Shown here in pieces: positions 41,323 to 49,275 of a DNA stretch of 64,000 nucleotides. The position numbers and the translations under genes were made by a program. Within the stretch, counting starts at the first letter, position 1. Every line of letters begins with the position of its first letter. Location: positions 288,973 to 352,972 of the forward strand of contig NZ_JAKCFC010000004.1 of assembly GCF_021916785.1 (NCBI RefSeq). Reading direction: 5' to 3'. The notes beneath the pieces were generated by a model that saw nothing but the letters and a program-made list of their open reading frames with translations, was not told the DNA's origin and ran no database searches. Source of the DNA: Mycolicibacterium lacusdiani (GTDB lineage: Bacteria > Actinomycetota > Actinomycetes > Mycobacteriales > Mycobacteriaceae).

Positions 41323-41397
41323 GCGCGTGGGAGGTCGTCCAGGATGAGCCCGTCCCGCCGGTCTCAAGGTGGCCCCTGACTTTTTGAGGGGACTGCG

Positions 41398-41961
41398 TCA
41401 GAGGATGGTGAACGTGTCGGCCGAGAGGAAGAAGCCCCGTGGTCCGGTCCCGCCGGCCTGGGTGCACGTCAGTCCGTCCCTGGCCGACGTGCACGTGACG
41501 GTGAGCCCGGACCGCAGCGATGCGGTCACGCTCTGGCCGTAGGCCAACGTGTGAGGCGACTGGAATCCGTCGCCCTGAATGATGGTCGCGCACGGCTGCT
41601 TGGGCGCACCGTCGAAGTAGCCGAATCGCACGGCATTACCCTGCTCGACGCCGGGGTAGAAGTCGCAGAGTGCGCTCTCGGCGACGGTGTGCGGATGCTC
41701 TCCAGTTTGGCAAGCCAGGCCGCCGTCCACGAAGCGGCACTGAATCCGACCGCTCGGCGTGGCGAACGAGTGGAACGAGTACTGCGGGGCTTCCGGGACA
41801 CCTTCGACGAAATCCGAGAGCGGACGCGATGCGGCCGGAGTGACTGGGACGGTCGAGGATGCGGCGGACGATTCCAGGGACGCCGAAGAGCAGCCCGACA
41901 CCGCAGCGGTAAGAACGACGGCAGAGACCGCAGTCGCTCGGAGACGTGTGGTGGTGGTCAT
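41398..41961 (-). CDS. Putative lipoprotein of unknown function
   Basis: Exported protein, 187 aa. The signal peptide ends in a lipobox AAVSGC, then a Ser/Ala/Thr-rich linker (SSASLESSAASSTVPVTPAA). The folded domain has six cysteines (IQCRF, LACQTG, ALCDFY, QPCATII, VTCTSA, LTCTQA). I do not recognise a family name, although similar small Cys-rich lipoproteins are frequent in mycobacteria. The ATG at 41961 is preferred over one 19 codons upstream because it starts the signal sequence directly (MTTTTRLRATAV). Confidence 0.75.
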   Translation of the reverse strand: MTTTTRLRATAVSAVVLTAAVSGCSSASLESSAASSTVPVTPAASRPLSDFVEGVPEAPQYSFHSFATPSGRIQCRFVDGGLACQTGEHPHTVAESALCDFYPGVEQGNAVRFGYFDGAPKQPCATIIQGDGFQSPHTLAYGQSVTASLRSGLTVTCTSARDGLTCTQAGGTGPRGFFLSADTFTIL

Positions 41962-42018
41962 CGATTGTCCGGTTCTGTTCGTGGGTGGGGCGTTCCTCGA
42001 TGGCGGAGTCGCCGACAT

Positions 42019-42570
42019 TCACTTCAACGGCTCAGGCGTGAAGGTGACGTCTACTCCGCCAATGGTCATCGTCACCAGACCTTCCATCACCATGACCTGC
42101 GCCGCGACCCGTCGATCGACAGTCTGAGCCAGCTGCTGCACCGGCTCGTGCGGTATCTGCACCACCGACAGGTTCGGCAGACCCGCCACCTTGGGGCCGA
42201 CGGTGCGCCACCAGGTGGCCACGCTGGCTGCGAACGGGAACAGCAGCACCTGGTCGGCTTTGCAGGCCGCCTTGCCCAGAACGCGCTCATCGGGCTGGCC
42301 GACGTTGATCCACTCCAGGATCCGGCCCGTGTAGTCGGCGAGCCGCAAGTCCGGTACGCCCGGAGTGGACAGGCCAGCCCCGAAAGCCAACTCGCCGTCG
42401 ACGTCGCTGAGCCGGTGTGCTCGCAGCCCAAAGGCCAACAGACGCACCACCATCCGCTCGTCGGTCTCACTGGGATGACGGGCCACCGTCAGCGTGTGAT
42501 CGGCGTAGTAACCGTGATCGACGTCGGAGACGCCGAGTTCGACTTTGAACACCGTTGCGGAAAGGGCCAC
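42019..42570 (-). CDS. YaeQ family protein
   Basis: YaeQ-family protein, 183 aa, with the family's PD-(D/E)xK-like core: VALSATVFKVELGVSDVDHG, HTLTVARHPSETDERMVVRL, LEWINVGQPDERVLGKA. Its biochemical role is not established. GTG at 42570 gives the usual length and N-terminus; the longer frame adds a His-rich leader without similarity. It is followed by a lipoprotein gene and preceded by the remnant of a ROK gene. Confidence 0.85.
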   Translation of the reverse strand: MALSATVFKVELGVSDVDHGYYADHTLTVARHPSETDERMVVRLLAFGLRAHRLSDVDGELAFGAGLSTPGVPDLRLADYTGRILEWINVGQPDERVLGKAACKADQVLLFPFAASVATWWRTVGPKVAGLPNLSVVQIPHEPVQQLAQTVDRRVAAQVMVMEGLVTMTIGGVDVTFTPEPLK

Positions 42571-42627
42571 GTCATAGTGTCCACCCTGGTGGTGCTCGCC
42601 GTGCAATCCGGCCGTATCGAGTGGCAC

Positions 42628-42843
42628 TCAGATCCCAGCGGGATCGAACAGCACGGGCCCGAAGGCCATCTCGGCCGCGCCGATGGCCAACGTGTCGGCG
42701 CCAAGCGTGGCAGGCACCACCCGGACCAGGTCACCGGGGGCACCCATGCTGCGCCGCGCCAGTTCCTCGCGCAGCACGGAGGGAGCGTAGGCGCAGAAGA
42801 CCCGTAGGAACCCACCAAACACGATCAGACCCGGATTGAGCAT
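42628..42843 (-). pseudogene. ROK family protein, C-terminal remnant
   Basis: About 71 codons matching only the C-terminal end of ROK-family sugar repressors or kinases: LNPGLIVFGGFL, REELARRSMGAPGDLVRVVP, ATLGADTLAIGAAEMAFGP. The DNA-binding and kinase parts are absent. The open frame continues a few codons upstream (GKTVN) before similarity stops, at the point where the divergent permease remnant begins. It is a deletion product, not a complete gene. Confidence 0.75.
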
Positions 42844-42848
42844 GTTGA

Positions 42849-43430
42849 CCGTTTTGCCGGATAGTCGCCGTGGCGGCGGTCGTCCTGGGCGTCACGTTCA
42901 TCCTGAGCGTCAACCGCAGCGTCAACCCCCGGGTCGAGATCAGCGGGATCCCCTACGTGCTGCCATTGATCCTCCTGCTACTCATCGTGATGACCGTGGT
43001 GCTCAAGCGCACGTCATACGGCAGGCACATCTACGCGGTCGGCGGCAACGCGGAGGCTGCGCGCCGGGCGGGGATCTCCGTCGACCGCATCCGGGTGACC
43101 GTGTTCATCGCGTGCTCGTCGCTGGCGGCGCTGAGTGGGATCATCGCGGCCTCCTACGCCGGCAAGGTGTCGGCGTCCTCCGGGGCGGGCAACACGCTGC
43201 TGTACGCCGTGGGCGCGGCCGTCATCGGTGGCACCAGTCTGTTCGGTGGAAAGGGCCGCGAGCTGGACGCCGTCATCGGTGGCGTGGTGGTCGCGACGAT
43301 CGCCAACGGCCTTGGGCTGCTGAACCAGTCGTCCTACATCAACTTCCTCGTCACCGGTGGCGTGCTGCTGCTCGCGGCGAGCGTCGACGCCATATCTCGT
43401 CGCAGACGGTCGTCGACGGGGCTGTCCTAG
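42849..43430 (+). pseudogene. Sugar ABC transporter permease, C-terminal remnant
   Basis: Only the C-terminal half of an RbsC/XylH-type permease (about 190 of about 400 residues): LKRTSYGRHIYAVGGNAEAA, RRAGISVDRIRVTVFIACSS, VIGGTSLFGGKGRELDAVIG. The frame begins just after a stop at 42846-42848 and has a GTG at 42870 that might allow expression of a truncated protein. The binding-protein and ATPase genes normally next to such a permease are missing. With the ROK remnant it marks an internal deletion. Confidence 0.75.
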
Positions 43431-43451
43431 ATCGGCGAGCTACCCTTTGCC

Positions 43452-43892
43452 ATGCCACGAAGAATGAGTGACGAAGAGATTGAGGCGTATCTGGACAGCC
43501 GCCCATCGTGGGCAGTCCTGAGCACCATCGAGGCGGATGGCTTCCCGCACTCGGTGCCCCTGGGCTACTTTCGCCTTGGCCGCGACATCGTCATGGGTGT
43601 GCGAGACGGGACGCGAAAGGTGGCCAACGTGGAGAACAACCCGAACGTGAGTGTCTTGCTCGAAGACGGCTCGAGCATGGCGGACATCCGGGGAGTGATG
43701 TTCCAGGGTCACGCCCGGATCGTCCGCGAAGAGGGCGAGGCACTTCAGCTCGCGAGAGAGGGTGCCCGGGCACGGGGTGTGCCAGAGGCCGAGTGGCCCA
43801 CCGCACCCAGGCCGGGCGCCGCCTACATCCGCACGACACCCGTGAAGACGCTGTCATGGGATTACTCGACTTCGACGGCAGACCAGGGTTAG
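43452..43892 (+). CDS. Pyridoxamine 5'-phosphate oxidase-like (PPOX/FDOR) protein
   Basis: Split-barrel flavin-binding fold protein, 146 aa: MSDEEIEAYLDSRPSWAVLS, HSVPLGYFRLGRDIVMGVRD, TRKVANVENNPNVSVLLEDG. Mycobacterial members use FMN or F420 and reduce diverse substrates, or bind haem or biliverdin. The cofactor cannot be fixed from sequence. Monocistronic; a weak 6-bp hairpin (GCCACC/GGTGGC, 43939-43957) lies in the convergent gap to the next gene. Confidence 0.85.
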   Translation: MPRRMSDEEIEAYLDSRPSWAVLSTIEADGFPHSVPLGYFRLGRDIVMGVRDGTRKVANVENNPNVSVLLEDGSSMADIRGVMFQGHARIVREEGEALQLAREGARARGVPEAEWPTAPRPGAAYIRTTPVKTLSWDYSTSTADQG

Positions 43893-43963
43893 TTACGCCC
43901 CGCGTCTTCCCGGCGATGGCGCACCCAACGAGGCAGCTGCCACCGAAGTCTGGTGGCGGGGCC

Positions 43964-44587
43964 TCAAGCGGTGGCGTCGATTGCGCTGACTGACAGTTCG
44001 AACGGGCCCTGCTGTTCGTCGAGGATGTAGACCGCAACCTGGTCGATGGTCGATGGGTCGAGAGTCTGAGGGGCGCTGGGCTCTGGATCGAGGCGCATGC
44101 CAACCGGCTTGAAGCCCCCGATGGGCAGATCGTAGATCCGCTGCACGGCCGCCTGGGTGGGGAAGCGCTGGACGTAGGACCACGGCCTCCCTTGAGTGCC
44201 CACCTTCAACAAGTAGGTCTTGCCGTCGCCCAGGGCGTGGACGCGGAGCGACTTCGCGCCGGTCGCTCGCCGTCCGATCTCGGGATCCAGCGGACTTCGG
44301 GCCGAGGCGAACCCGCCGTTGTTCTCCAGCGAGACGTTGCCCGAGAACACGAGGCCACCGTCGCCGAACGTGACCCTCGAGGTGGACATACCGCCCATCA
44401 CGGGGTCGTTGACCGTCGTCCAAGCGGCCACGTCGCCGGCATCGTCGAGGTCGACGAGAGCGATGGTGGGCGCCGCCGGCGGGTCTGCGTCGGCGGTTCG
44501 CCCGGTGCTTCCGCACGACACCGTCAGCAAGGCCACGCAGGCGAGCAGGATGCTGCGTCCACGCCGCAACGGCGGACTCGTCGACAC
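43964..44587 (-). CDS. CIA30-domain putative lipoprotein
   Basis: Protein of about 207 aa with a complex-I-intermediate-associated protein 30 (CIA30)/galactose-binding-like domain: WTTVNDPVMGGMSTSRVTFG, SLENNGGFASARS, FKPVGMRL. The N-terminus is a signal peptide, LLACVALLTVSCGS, with a probable lipidated cysteine (TVSC, a weak lipobox). GTG at 44587 is chosen since it starts just before the signal sequence and 4 nt after the upstream stop. First of a run of three exported-protein genes read leftwards. Function unknown. Confidence 0.78.
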   Translation of the reverse strand: MSTSPPLRRGRSILLACVALLTVSCGSTGRTADADPPAAPTIALVDLDDAGDVAAWTTVNDPVMGGMSTSRVTFGDGGLVFSGNVSLENNGGFASARSPLDPEIGRRATGAKSLRVHALGDGKTYLLKVGTQGRPWSYVQRFPTQAAVQRIYDLPIGGFKPVGMRLDPEPSAPQTLDPSTIDQVAVYILDEQQGPFELSVSAIDATA

Positions 44588-44591
44588 GACG

Positions 44592-45056
44592 TCAGCAGCG
44601 GCTTGAATCGGCACGGATCTCGGCGCTTCGCATGGGCATGCCGTCGATGACGTCGTAGATCGTCGAGAGGTCCGGCACCTCGTCGACGCGCAGCTTCTCA
44701 CCGCCATCCTTTCCGATCAACAGCGCGGTGAAGGCGTTCTCGCCAATCGCGTACCGTTCCGACAACCGTTGTGCCTCAGATTCGTTGACCGGCAGGCCCG
44801 CAAGCGTGCTCTGTCCCTCCGTGAGGACTATGCCAATCACCATGTCACGCTCGAGCACGGCACATCGGCTGGCGTCGATTCGGCTCAGCGTCTCGACGAG
44901 TCGCGGATCGCGGTCCGTCGGCGCGAACAGCAACAGTGGACGATGTGTCCATCGGTAGTCATTGAGTTCGGCAGCCGCGGCGCTAGGTGATCCGAGCGCG
45001 GTGATCGTCGCCAGAACGATGAGCGTGAGAGCGCTCGAGATGATTCGCCGGTTCAT
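44592..45056 (-). CDS. DUF4174-like secreted protein
   Basis: Exported protein, 154 aa. Signal peptide ISSALTLIVLATITALGSPS with cleavage near AAA-AEL. The mature domain resembles DUF4174 (LNDYRWTHRPLLLFAPTDRD, ERDMVIGIVLTEGQ, FTALLIGKDGGEKLR), a thioredoxin-like fold without the CxxC motif; its cysteines are single. The ATG at 45056 has GAGG six bases upstream. It is coupled closely to the CIA30-domain gene downstream (4-nt gap). Role unknown. Confidence 0.8.
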   Translation of the reverse strand: MNRRIISSALTLIVLATITALGSPSAAAAELNDYRWTHRPLLLFAPTDRDPRLVETLSRIDASRCAVLERDMVIGIVLTEGQSTLAGLPVNESEAQRLSERYAIGENAFTALLIGKDGGEKLRVDEVPDLSTIYDVIDGMPMRSAEIRADSSRC

Positions 45057-45099
45057 GCGATTCCTCACCGTGGTGGTCGCCGTCAACTCTACCGACGCC

Positions 45100-45621
45100 T
45101 CAGGTCACGGAGCTGATGAGAGCGCTGCACCTCGGCATCCCGACATCGAGACGACGCTGCTGGACGGTGTTCGGGGCGATGACGACCACCTGACCCCACG
45201 TCCCGCACGGGGTCTCGGTCTCGCGGTTCACACCGCTGGCCTGCAGATCAGCGGTGGCGAAGTCGCCGGGTGCCAGGGTCAGCAGTGGTGCGGCGATCTG
45301 CTGTCGGCGGTCGACGTGCACGGCAGGCAGGTCCACGTCGACGATGTCCGCGCCCGGGTAGCCCTGCAGCGTGCACGCCTGCGACGTCACGTTCTCGAAC
45401 AGCAGCACGAGGCGGTACTCCGAGCCCTGTGATTCCAGCGGCGCGTTCGACACCACCAGGTCGGTGTCGGCGCACGGACCGGTCATGGTGAGTAGCGGGG
45501 TCGTTACCGCCGTGGTGGTCCTGGTCGGTGCACTCGACGCGGCCGGCGTGACGGGCTCCGACGCGCAACCAGCGAGCAGCACGGCGGCGATGACGGGCAG
45601 CGAGACCTTCCACGTGTTCAT
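45100..45621 (-). CDS. DUF4232-domain lipoprotein
   Basis: Lipoprotein of 173 aa: VIAAVLLAGC lipobox, Thr/Ala-rich linker, then a DUF4232 domain (LLTMTGPCADTDLVVSN, YRLVLLFENVTSQACTLQGY, TLAPGDFATADLQASG) with four cysteines. DUF4232 proteins are abundant in actinobacterial envelopes and their role is unknown. It is 44 nt upstream of the DUF4174-like gene in the same direction, so the three exported genes may form one operon, divergent from the large membrane-protein gene. Confidence 0.85.
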   Translation of the reverse strand: MNTWKVSLPVIAAVLLAGCASEPVTPAASSAPTRTTTAVTTPLLTMTGPCADTDLVVSNAPLESQGSEYRLVLLFENVTSQACTLQGYPGADIVDVDLPAVHVDRRQQIAAPLLTLAPGDFATADLQASGVNRETETPCGTWGQVVVIAPNTVQQRRLDVGMPRCSALISSVT

Positions 45622-45731
45622 GCCGAGGATGGAACGGCATCGTCGCGGCTACCGATCCCAAGTGCCCGACTCGGCCACCTTCGCGCACGTAAAGGACACC
45701 GGGCGACGAACCCGTCGGCGATAATGCCGCC

Positions 45732-47498
45732 GTGGAATCTGAACCAGGTCAGCCGCGTGGCGCCCAACGCGTCCTGACTCCGATCTGGCAAGAAGCCCGC
45801 CGTCGGCCCACCCACCTGAGGCCGCGCGCACTGCCGATGCCGCTGCGCGTGCTTGCCGTCATCACCTGGCTGGGCGCAGCGGTCATGCTCGCCTTCGGCT
45901 TCATCCCCGGCTTCTTTGCACCGGAGCAACATTCACTGTTCGGCGGCGAACTGGTCTTCAAGTACTCACCGATCTGGCCACTGCTGTGCGGTCTTGCGGT
46001 GGGTTCCGGTGTCGCCGCGGTCGGCTACGCCTACACCGCGACCAGCCCGGACGCGCCCCGGCATCACGCGCTGCTGGTCTGGTGCGCCGGTATCGCAACG
46101 CCACTCATCCCGATCCTCATCCTGACCATGGATCGTGCTTGGCAGGTGATCCCCGCTGCGGCCGCGTGGATGGGCGCCGCCGCGCTGGTGATCACCCAGC
46201 TTTACGTGCGCCGGCGACCGACCCGTCCGTGGTTGGGCGTCCTGCTGACCTGTCTCGTCGCGGCGCCCTGGGTCCCCAGCGTCTGGGCGAACATCCGGTT
46301 CGGCCGGGCGCTGCATGCCGACCCTCCCGCCGACCCGAACGATCTGCTTCTCCTGCTGCTCGACGACATCGGGACGCAGACGTACGTCCCGGGGATCGCC
46401 CTGGCATTCGTGGCCGCGATGGCCACCGGCGGTGTCGCGATGGCCGCACATTCCCGGTCAGCCATCGCACACAGCGTCTCGCGCCACCGACAGGGCTGGA
46501 AGTACACCGCTGTGCTGTGCGCCGTTGGCGCGATCGTCGTCGTCCTCGAGATCACCGAAATAGGCGGTATCGCGTCGGGTTTCAAGGAGAACTACTGGAC
46601 TCCCGGCGGCCCGGGGACGTGGCCGCACGCGATTCTGGTCGCGCTTGCGATTGCCTATGGCACACGGCGATCGTTCCAGTCTGCGCTGCAGCCTCGCGGG
46701 GATGTGCGGACCACTCTGGCCGTCGGGATCAGCGCTCTGTCCGGTCAGATCGTCATTGCGATGGTGATGATCGCGAACCTGATCGCCAATGCGATCACCG
46801 GTCCCACCGACGCCAGCATCGCGCCGCCGGCCGGCCTGGAACTCGTCATCATGTGGATGGCGCTGTTCACGTTGGTGCCCGTCGCCGCACGCCGAGGCAG
46901 GAACGGAACCGTCGGCCAGCTGGTCGCCCGGATCGGTCTGCTGTATCTACTGCCCGTGTACGTCAACATCACACTGAGCCAGCTGGGCGTGACCGTGCCC
47001 GTGTCCTTCTGGGCCAAGCCCACCCAGGTCGTCACCTGCCTCGTCGTGATTGGTTGCGTTACAGCGATTCTCGGCCTCGCCGGTCGGCCCACGCTCCTGC
47101 CGTCCGAACTCGTCAACCGGCTGGTTCTGATCCCGCTGCTGATCGTTGTCGGCACAGCGTGGATTCCCAGCGTCATCGCCGTTCCGCTGACGCCCGTCAT
47201 CGCGGTAACGGCAGCACTATTCGCACTCCTGTGGGCGATGCCGCCGGACTCCGGAGCCGCACACACCGGAGTCGTGCTGACGGTGTCGGCGCAGTTGCTC
47301 CTGGTGGCCGCAGCGGCCGGCATCGTCACCGTCTATCAGGACTTCACCGCCGACGACACGACGCTGGCCCTGTTGTTGTTCGCGGTGCCGTTGAGCACGC
47401 TGCTGTGCGCTCACGTGCAGCCCGCGACCGAGGACGTCGACGCTGCGCCAACGCTTAGCCGCCAACGCTCGCCACGGGAGGCTGGGCGCCGAGGTTAG
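45732..47498 (+). CDS. Polytopic membrane protein of unknown function
   Basis: Integral membrane protein, 588 aa, with about 12-14 hydrophobic segments spread over its length, for example VLAVITWLGAAVMLAFGFIP near the N-terminus and LLLVAAAAGIVTVY near the end. A loop with DPPADPNDLLLLLLDDIGTQ is notable. The start is GTG. I see no transporter signature or catalytic motif. Its 3' end overlaps the convergent arsR gene by 4 nt. It does not appear to belong to the arsenic cluster. Confidence 0.75.
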   Translation: MESEPGQPRGAQRVLTPIWQEARRRPTHLRPRALPMPLRVLAVITWLGAAVMLAFGFIPGFFAPEQHSLFGGELVFKYSPIWPLLCGLAVGSGVAAVGYAYTATSPDAPRHHALLVWCAGIATPLIPILILTMDRAWQVIPAAAAWMGAAALVITQLYVRRRPTRPWLGVLLTCLVAAPWVPSVWANIRFGRALHADPPADPNDLLLLLLDDIGTQTYVPGIALAFVAAMATGGVAMAAHSRSAIAHSVSRHRQGWKYTAVLCAVGAIVVVLEITEIGGIASGFKENYWTPGGPGTWPHAILVALAIAYGTRRSFQSALQPRGDVRTTLAVGISALSGQIVIAMVMIANLIANAITGPTDASIAPPAGLELVIMWMALFTLVPVAARRGRNGTVGQLVARIGLLYLLPVYVNITLSQLGVTVPVSFWAKPTQVVTCLVVIGCVTAILGLAGRPTLLPSELVNRLVLIPLLIVVGTAWIPSVIAVPLTPVIAVTAALFALLWAMPPDSGAAHTGVVLTVSAQLLLVAAAAGIVTVYQDFTADDTTLALLLFAVPLSTLLCAHVQPATEDVDAAPTLSRQRSPREAGRRG

Positions 47499-47854
47499 GC
47501 CGTGTGGGTCGAGACTGCGGCGGCGATGCGGTCGAGGGCGTCGGCGTTGACACGGTAGTACGCCCATTTGCCGCGTTGCTCACGGCTGACGAGGCCGCTG
47601 TCGACGAGCAGCTTCATGTGATGCGACACCGTGGGCTGAGTGAGTCCGAGCGGTTCGGTGAGGTCGCAGATGCAGGCTTCCCCACCATCGGAAGCGGCGA
47701 TGAGGGACACCAGCTTCACCCGTGCCGGATCGGCGAGCGCCTTGAACACCGAGGCGAGTCGTTCGGCGGCTGGCGTATCGAGCACGCCGCCGGTCAGCGG
47801 TGAGCAGCAGGCAGCCACGTCACTCGAAGTCAGCGGCGAGGTCGCGATGGCCAT
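47495..47854 (-). CDS. ArsR family metalloregulator
   Basis: ArsR/SmtB winged-helix repressor, 119 aa. The metal site GEACICDLTEPLGL (Cys-x-Cys-Asp) precedes the recognition helix TQPTVSHHMKLLVDSGLVSR and wing GKWAYYRV. A vicinal Cys pair (VAACCSPL) lies near the N-terminus. ATG at 47854 is used; the six-codon GTG extension is unlikely. It is divergent from the flavoprotein gene with an 86-nt promoter region between, which it should repress in the absence of arsenite. Confidence 0.9.
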   Translation of the reverse strand: MAIATSPLTSSDVAACCSPLTGGVLDTPAAERLASVFKALADPARVKLVSLIAASDGGEACICDLTEPLGLTQPTVSHHMKLLVDSGLVSREQRGKWAYYRVNADALDRIAAAVSTHTA

Positions 47855-47883
47855 GTGCCCATGATGCCACACGCATTGACAAA

Positions 47884-47927
47884 CTTCGATGGGTCACGGA
47901 CGATCGATTCATCGAAGAACGTCGATG
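47884..47927. promoter_or_regulatory. ArsR-type operator region
   Basis: CTTCGATG (47884-47891) pairs with CATCGAAG (47910-47917). The latter also starts a second inverted repeat CATCGA-N6-TCGATG (47910-47927). TTGACA at 47876-47881 is a possible -35. Position between divergent arsR and the flavoprotein gene fits repression by ArsR. Confidence 0.5.
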
Positions 47928-47940
47928 AGAGGAGTCGGAG

Positions 47941-49275
47941 ATGTCGGAGCTGCCCGTCGTAGTGATCGGGGCCGGACCGCTGGGTCTGGCGGCGGCCGCG
48001 CACCTGCTGGAACGCGGACTCACCCCGCTGGTGCTCGAGTCCGGCAGTGGACCGGGGTCAGCGGTCGGGCAGTGGGAGCACGTGCGCACGTTCTCCCCGT
48101 GGCCGGAGTTGGTGGATCCCGCCGCCGCGCGCTTGCTGGAGCCGACGGGCTGGACCGCTCCCGACGTCGGTTTCCCGACCGGCCGAGAGTGGATCGACGG
48201 GTACTTGGCGCCGTTGGCCGAGGCATTGGGCGAGCGGGTGCAGTACGGCGCGCGCGTGCAGGCCGTGTCGCGGCTGGGTCGCGACCGGTTGGTCAGCCCG
48301 GGGCGGGCGCAGACGCCGTTCGTCGTGCACGTCGGCAACGTCGCAGGCACCGAGTTCCGGGTTCGGGCCCGTGCGGTCATCGACGCCTCGGGCACCTGGG
48401 GTCTGCCGAATCCCGCTGGCGCTGACGGTGTTCCCGCGATCGGCGAACGCGCCGCGGCGGCCTCGGGCGTGGTGTCCTACGTGCCGCCGACGCCCTCACG
48501 GGCCTCGGCGTGGGCGGGCAAGCGCGTGGTGGTGGTTGGCAGCGGGCATTCGGCGATGACCGCGGTGATCCAGCTCGGCGAGGTGGTACGCAGGGATCCC
48601 TCGACCATGGTGACCTGGATCCTGCGCCGCGGGGTCTCCGAGGACACCTTCGGCGGGGGAGCTGCTGACGAACTCCCCGAGCGCGGCGCGTTGGGCGTGC
48701 GGTCCAAGGAAGCAGTCGAGGCGGGCAGGGTGTCACTGTCGACCGGATTCCGCACTGAGCGCATCGATTTGGTGGACGGACGTGCGGTGGTGACCGCGGA
48801 GGACGGACGTGCGTTGCCGCCGGCCGACCACGTGGTGGTCCTGACCGGGTTCCGCCCGGACCTGTCGTTCTTGTCGGAGATGCGGATCGAGTTGGACCCG
48901 GTCCTGCAGGCCCCGGTCAATCTGGCGCCGTCGATCGATCCGAACATGCACTCCTGCGGCAGCGTGCTACCCCACGGCGCCGCTGAATTGGCCCATCCCG
49001 AGCCGGATTTGTACATCGTGGGCATGAAGTCCTACGGGCGCGCCCCGACGTTCCTGGCGATGACCGGCTACGAGCAGGTCCGCAGCATCGCCGCCGAACT
49101 GGCCGGCGACCACGAGGCCGCCCGCCGGGTCGAGCTGACGCTGCCCGATACCGGGGTGTGCAACGGGGCAGGGTTGTTCGACAGCCCCGAAGGCGAGAAC
49201 GCCGCCGGCGGCGGGTGTTGCGGGCCCGCCCCGTCGACACCGCATCCGTTGTCGCTCAACACCGTTGGCGGATGA
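47941..49275 (+). CDS. Arsenic-cluster FAD/NAD(P)-binding flavoprotein
   Basis: Flavoprotein monooxygenase-like enzyme, 444 aa. FAD site VVIGAGPLGLAAAAHLLERG at the N-terminus and a second Rossmann motif VVVVGSGHSAMTAVIQL near residue 200. The C-terminus is Cys-rich, with GGGCCGPAPS. Such proteins are encoded in many actinobacterial ars operons and may oxidise or reduce an arsenical or thiol. Ribosome-binding site GAGAGGAG precedes the ATG. The MFS gene overlaps by ATGA, so the pair probably acts together. The exact reaction is not known. Confidence 0.85.
   Translation: MSELPVVVIGAGPLGLAAAAHLLERGLTPLVLESGSGPGSAVGQWEHVRTFSPWPELVDPAAARLLEPTGWTAPDVGFPTGREWIDGYLAPLAEALGERVQYGARVQAVSRLGRDRLVSPGRAQTPFVVHVGNVAGTEFRVRARAVIDASGTWGLPNPAGADGVPAIGERAAAASGVVSYVPPTPSRASAWAGKRVVVVGSGHSAMTAVIQLGEVVRRDPSTMVTWILRRGVSEDTFGGGAADELPERGALGVRSKEAVEAGRVSLSTGFRTERIDLVDGRAVVTAEDGRALPPADHVVVLTGFRPDLSFLSEMRIELDPVLQAPVNLAPSIDPNMHSCGSVLPHGAAELAHPEPDLYIVGMKSYGRAPTFLAMTGYEQVRSIAAELAGDHEAARRVELTLPDTGVCNGAGLFDSPEGENAAGGGCCGPAPSTPHPLSLNTVGG

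Noticed and set aside
41345..41390. CCCCT...AGGGG near a T-run as terminator between LLM and lipoprotein genes
   Set aside because: Stem is only 5 bp with a 9-nt loop, and the T-run is in the loop and not after the stem.
42870..43430. Functional sugar permease from GTG 42870
   Set aside because: Half of the membrane domain and all partner subunits are missing, so transport is not expected.
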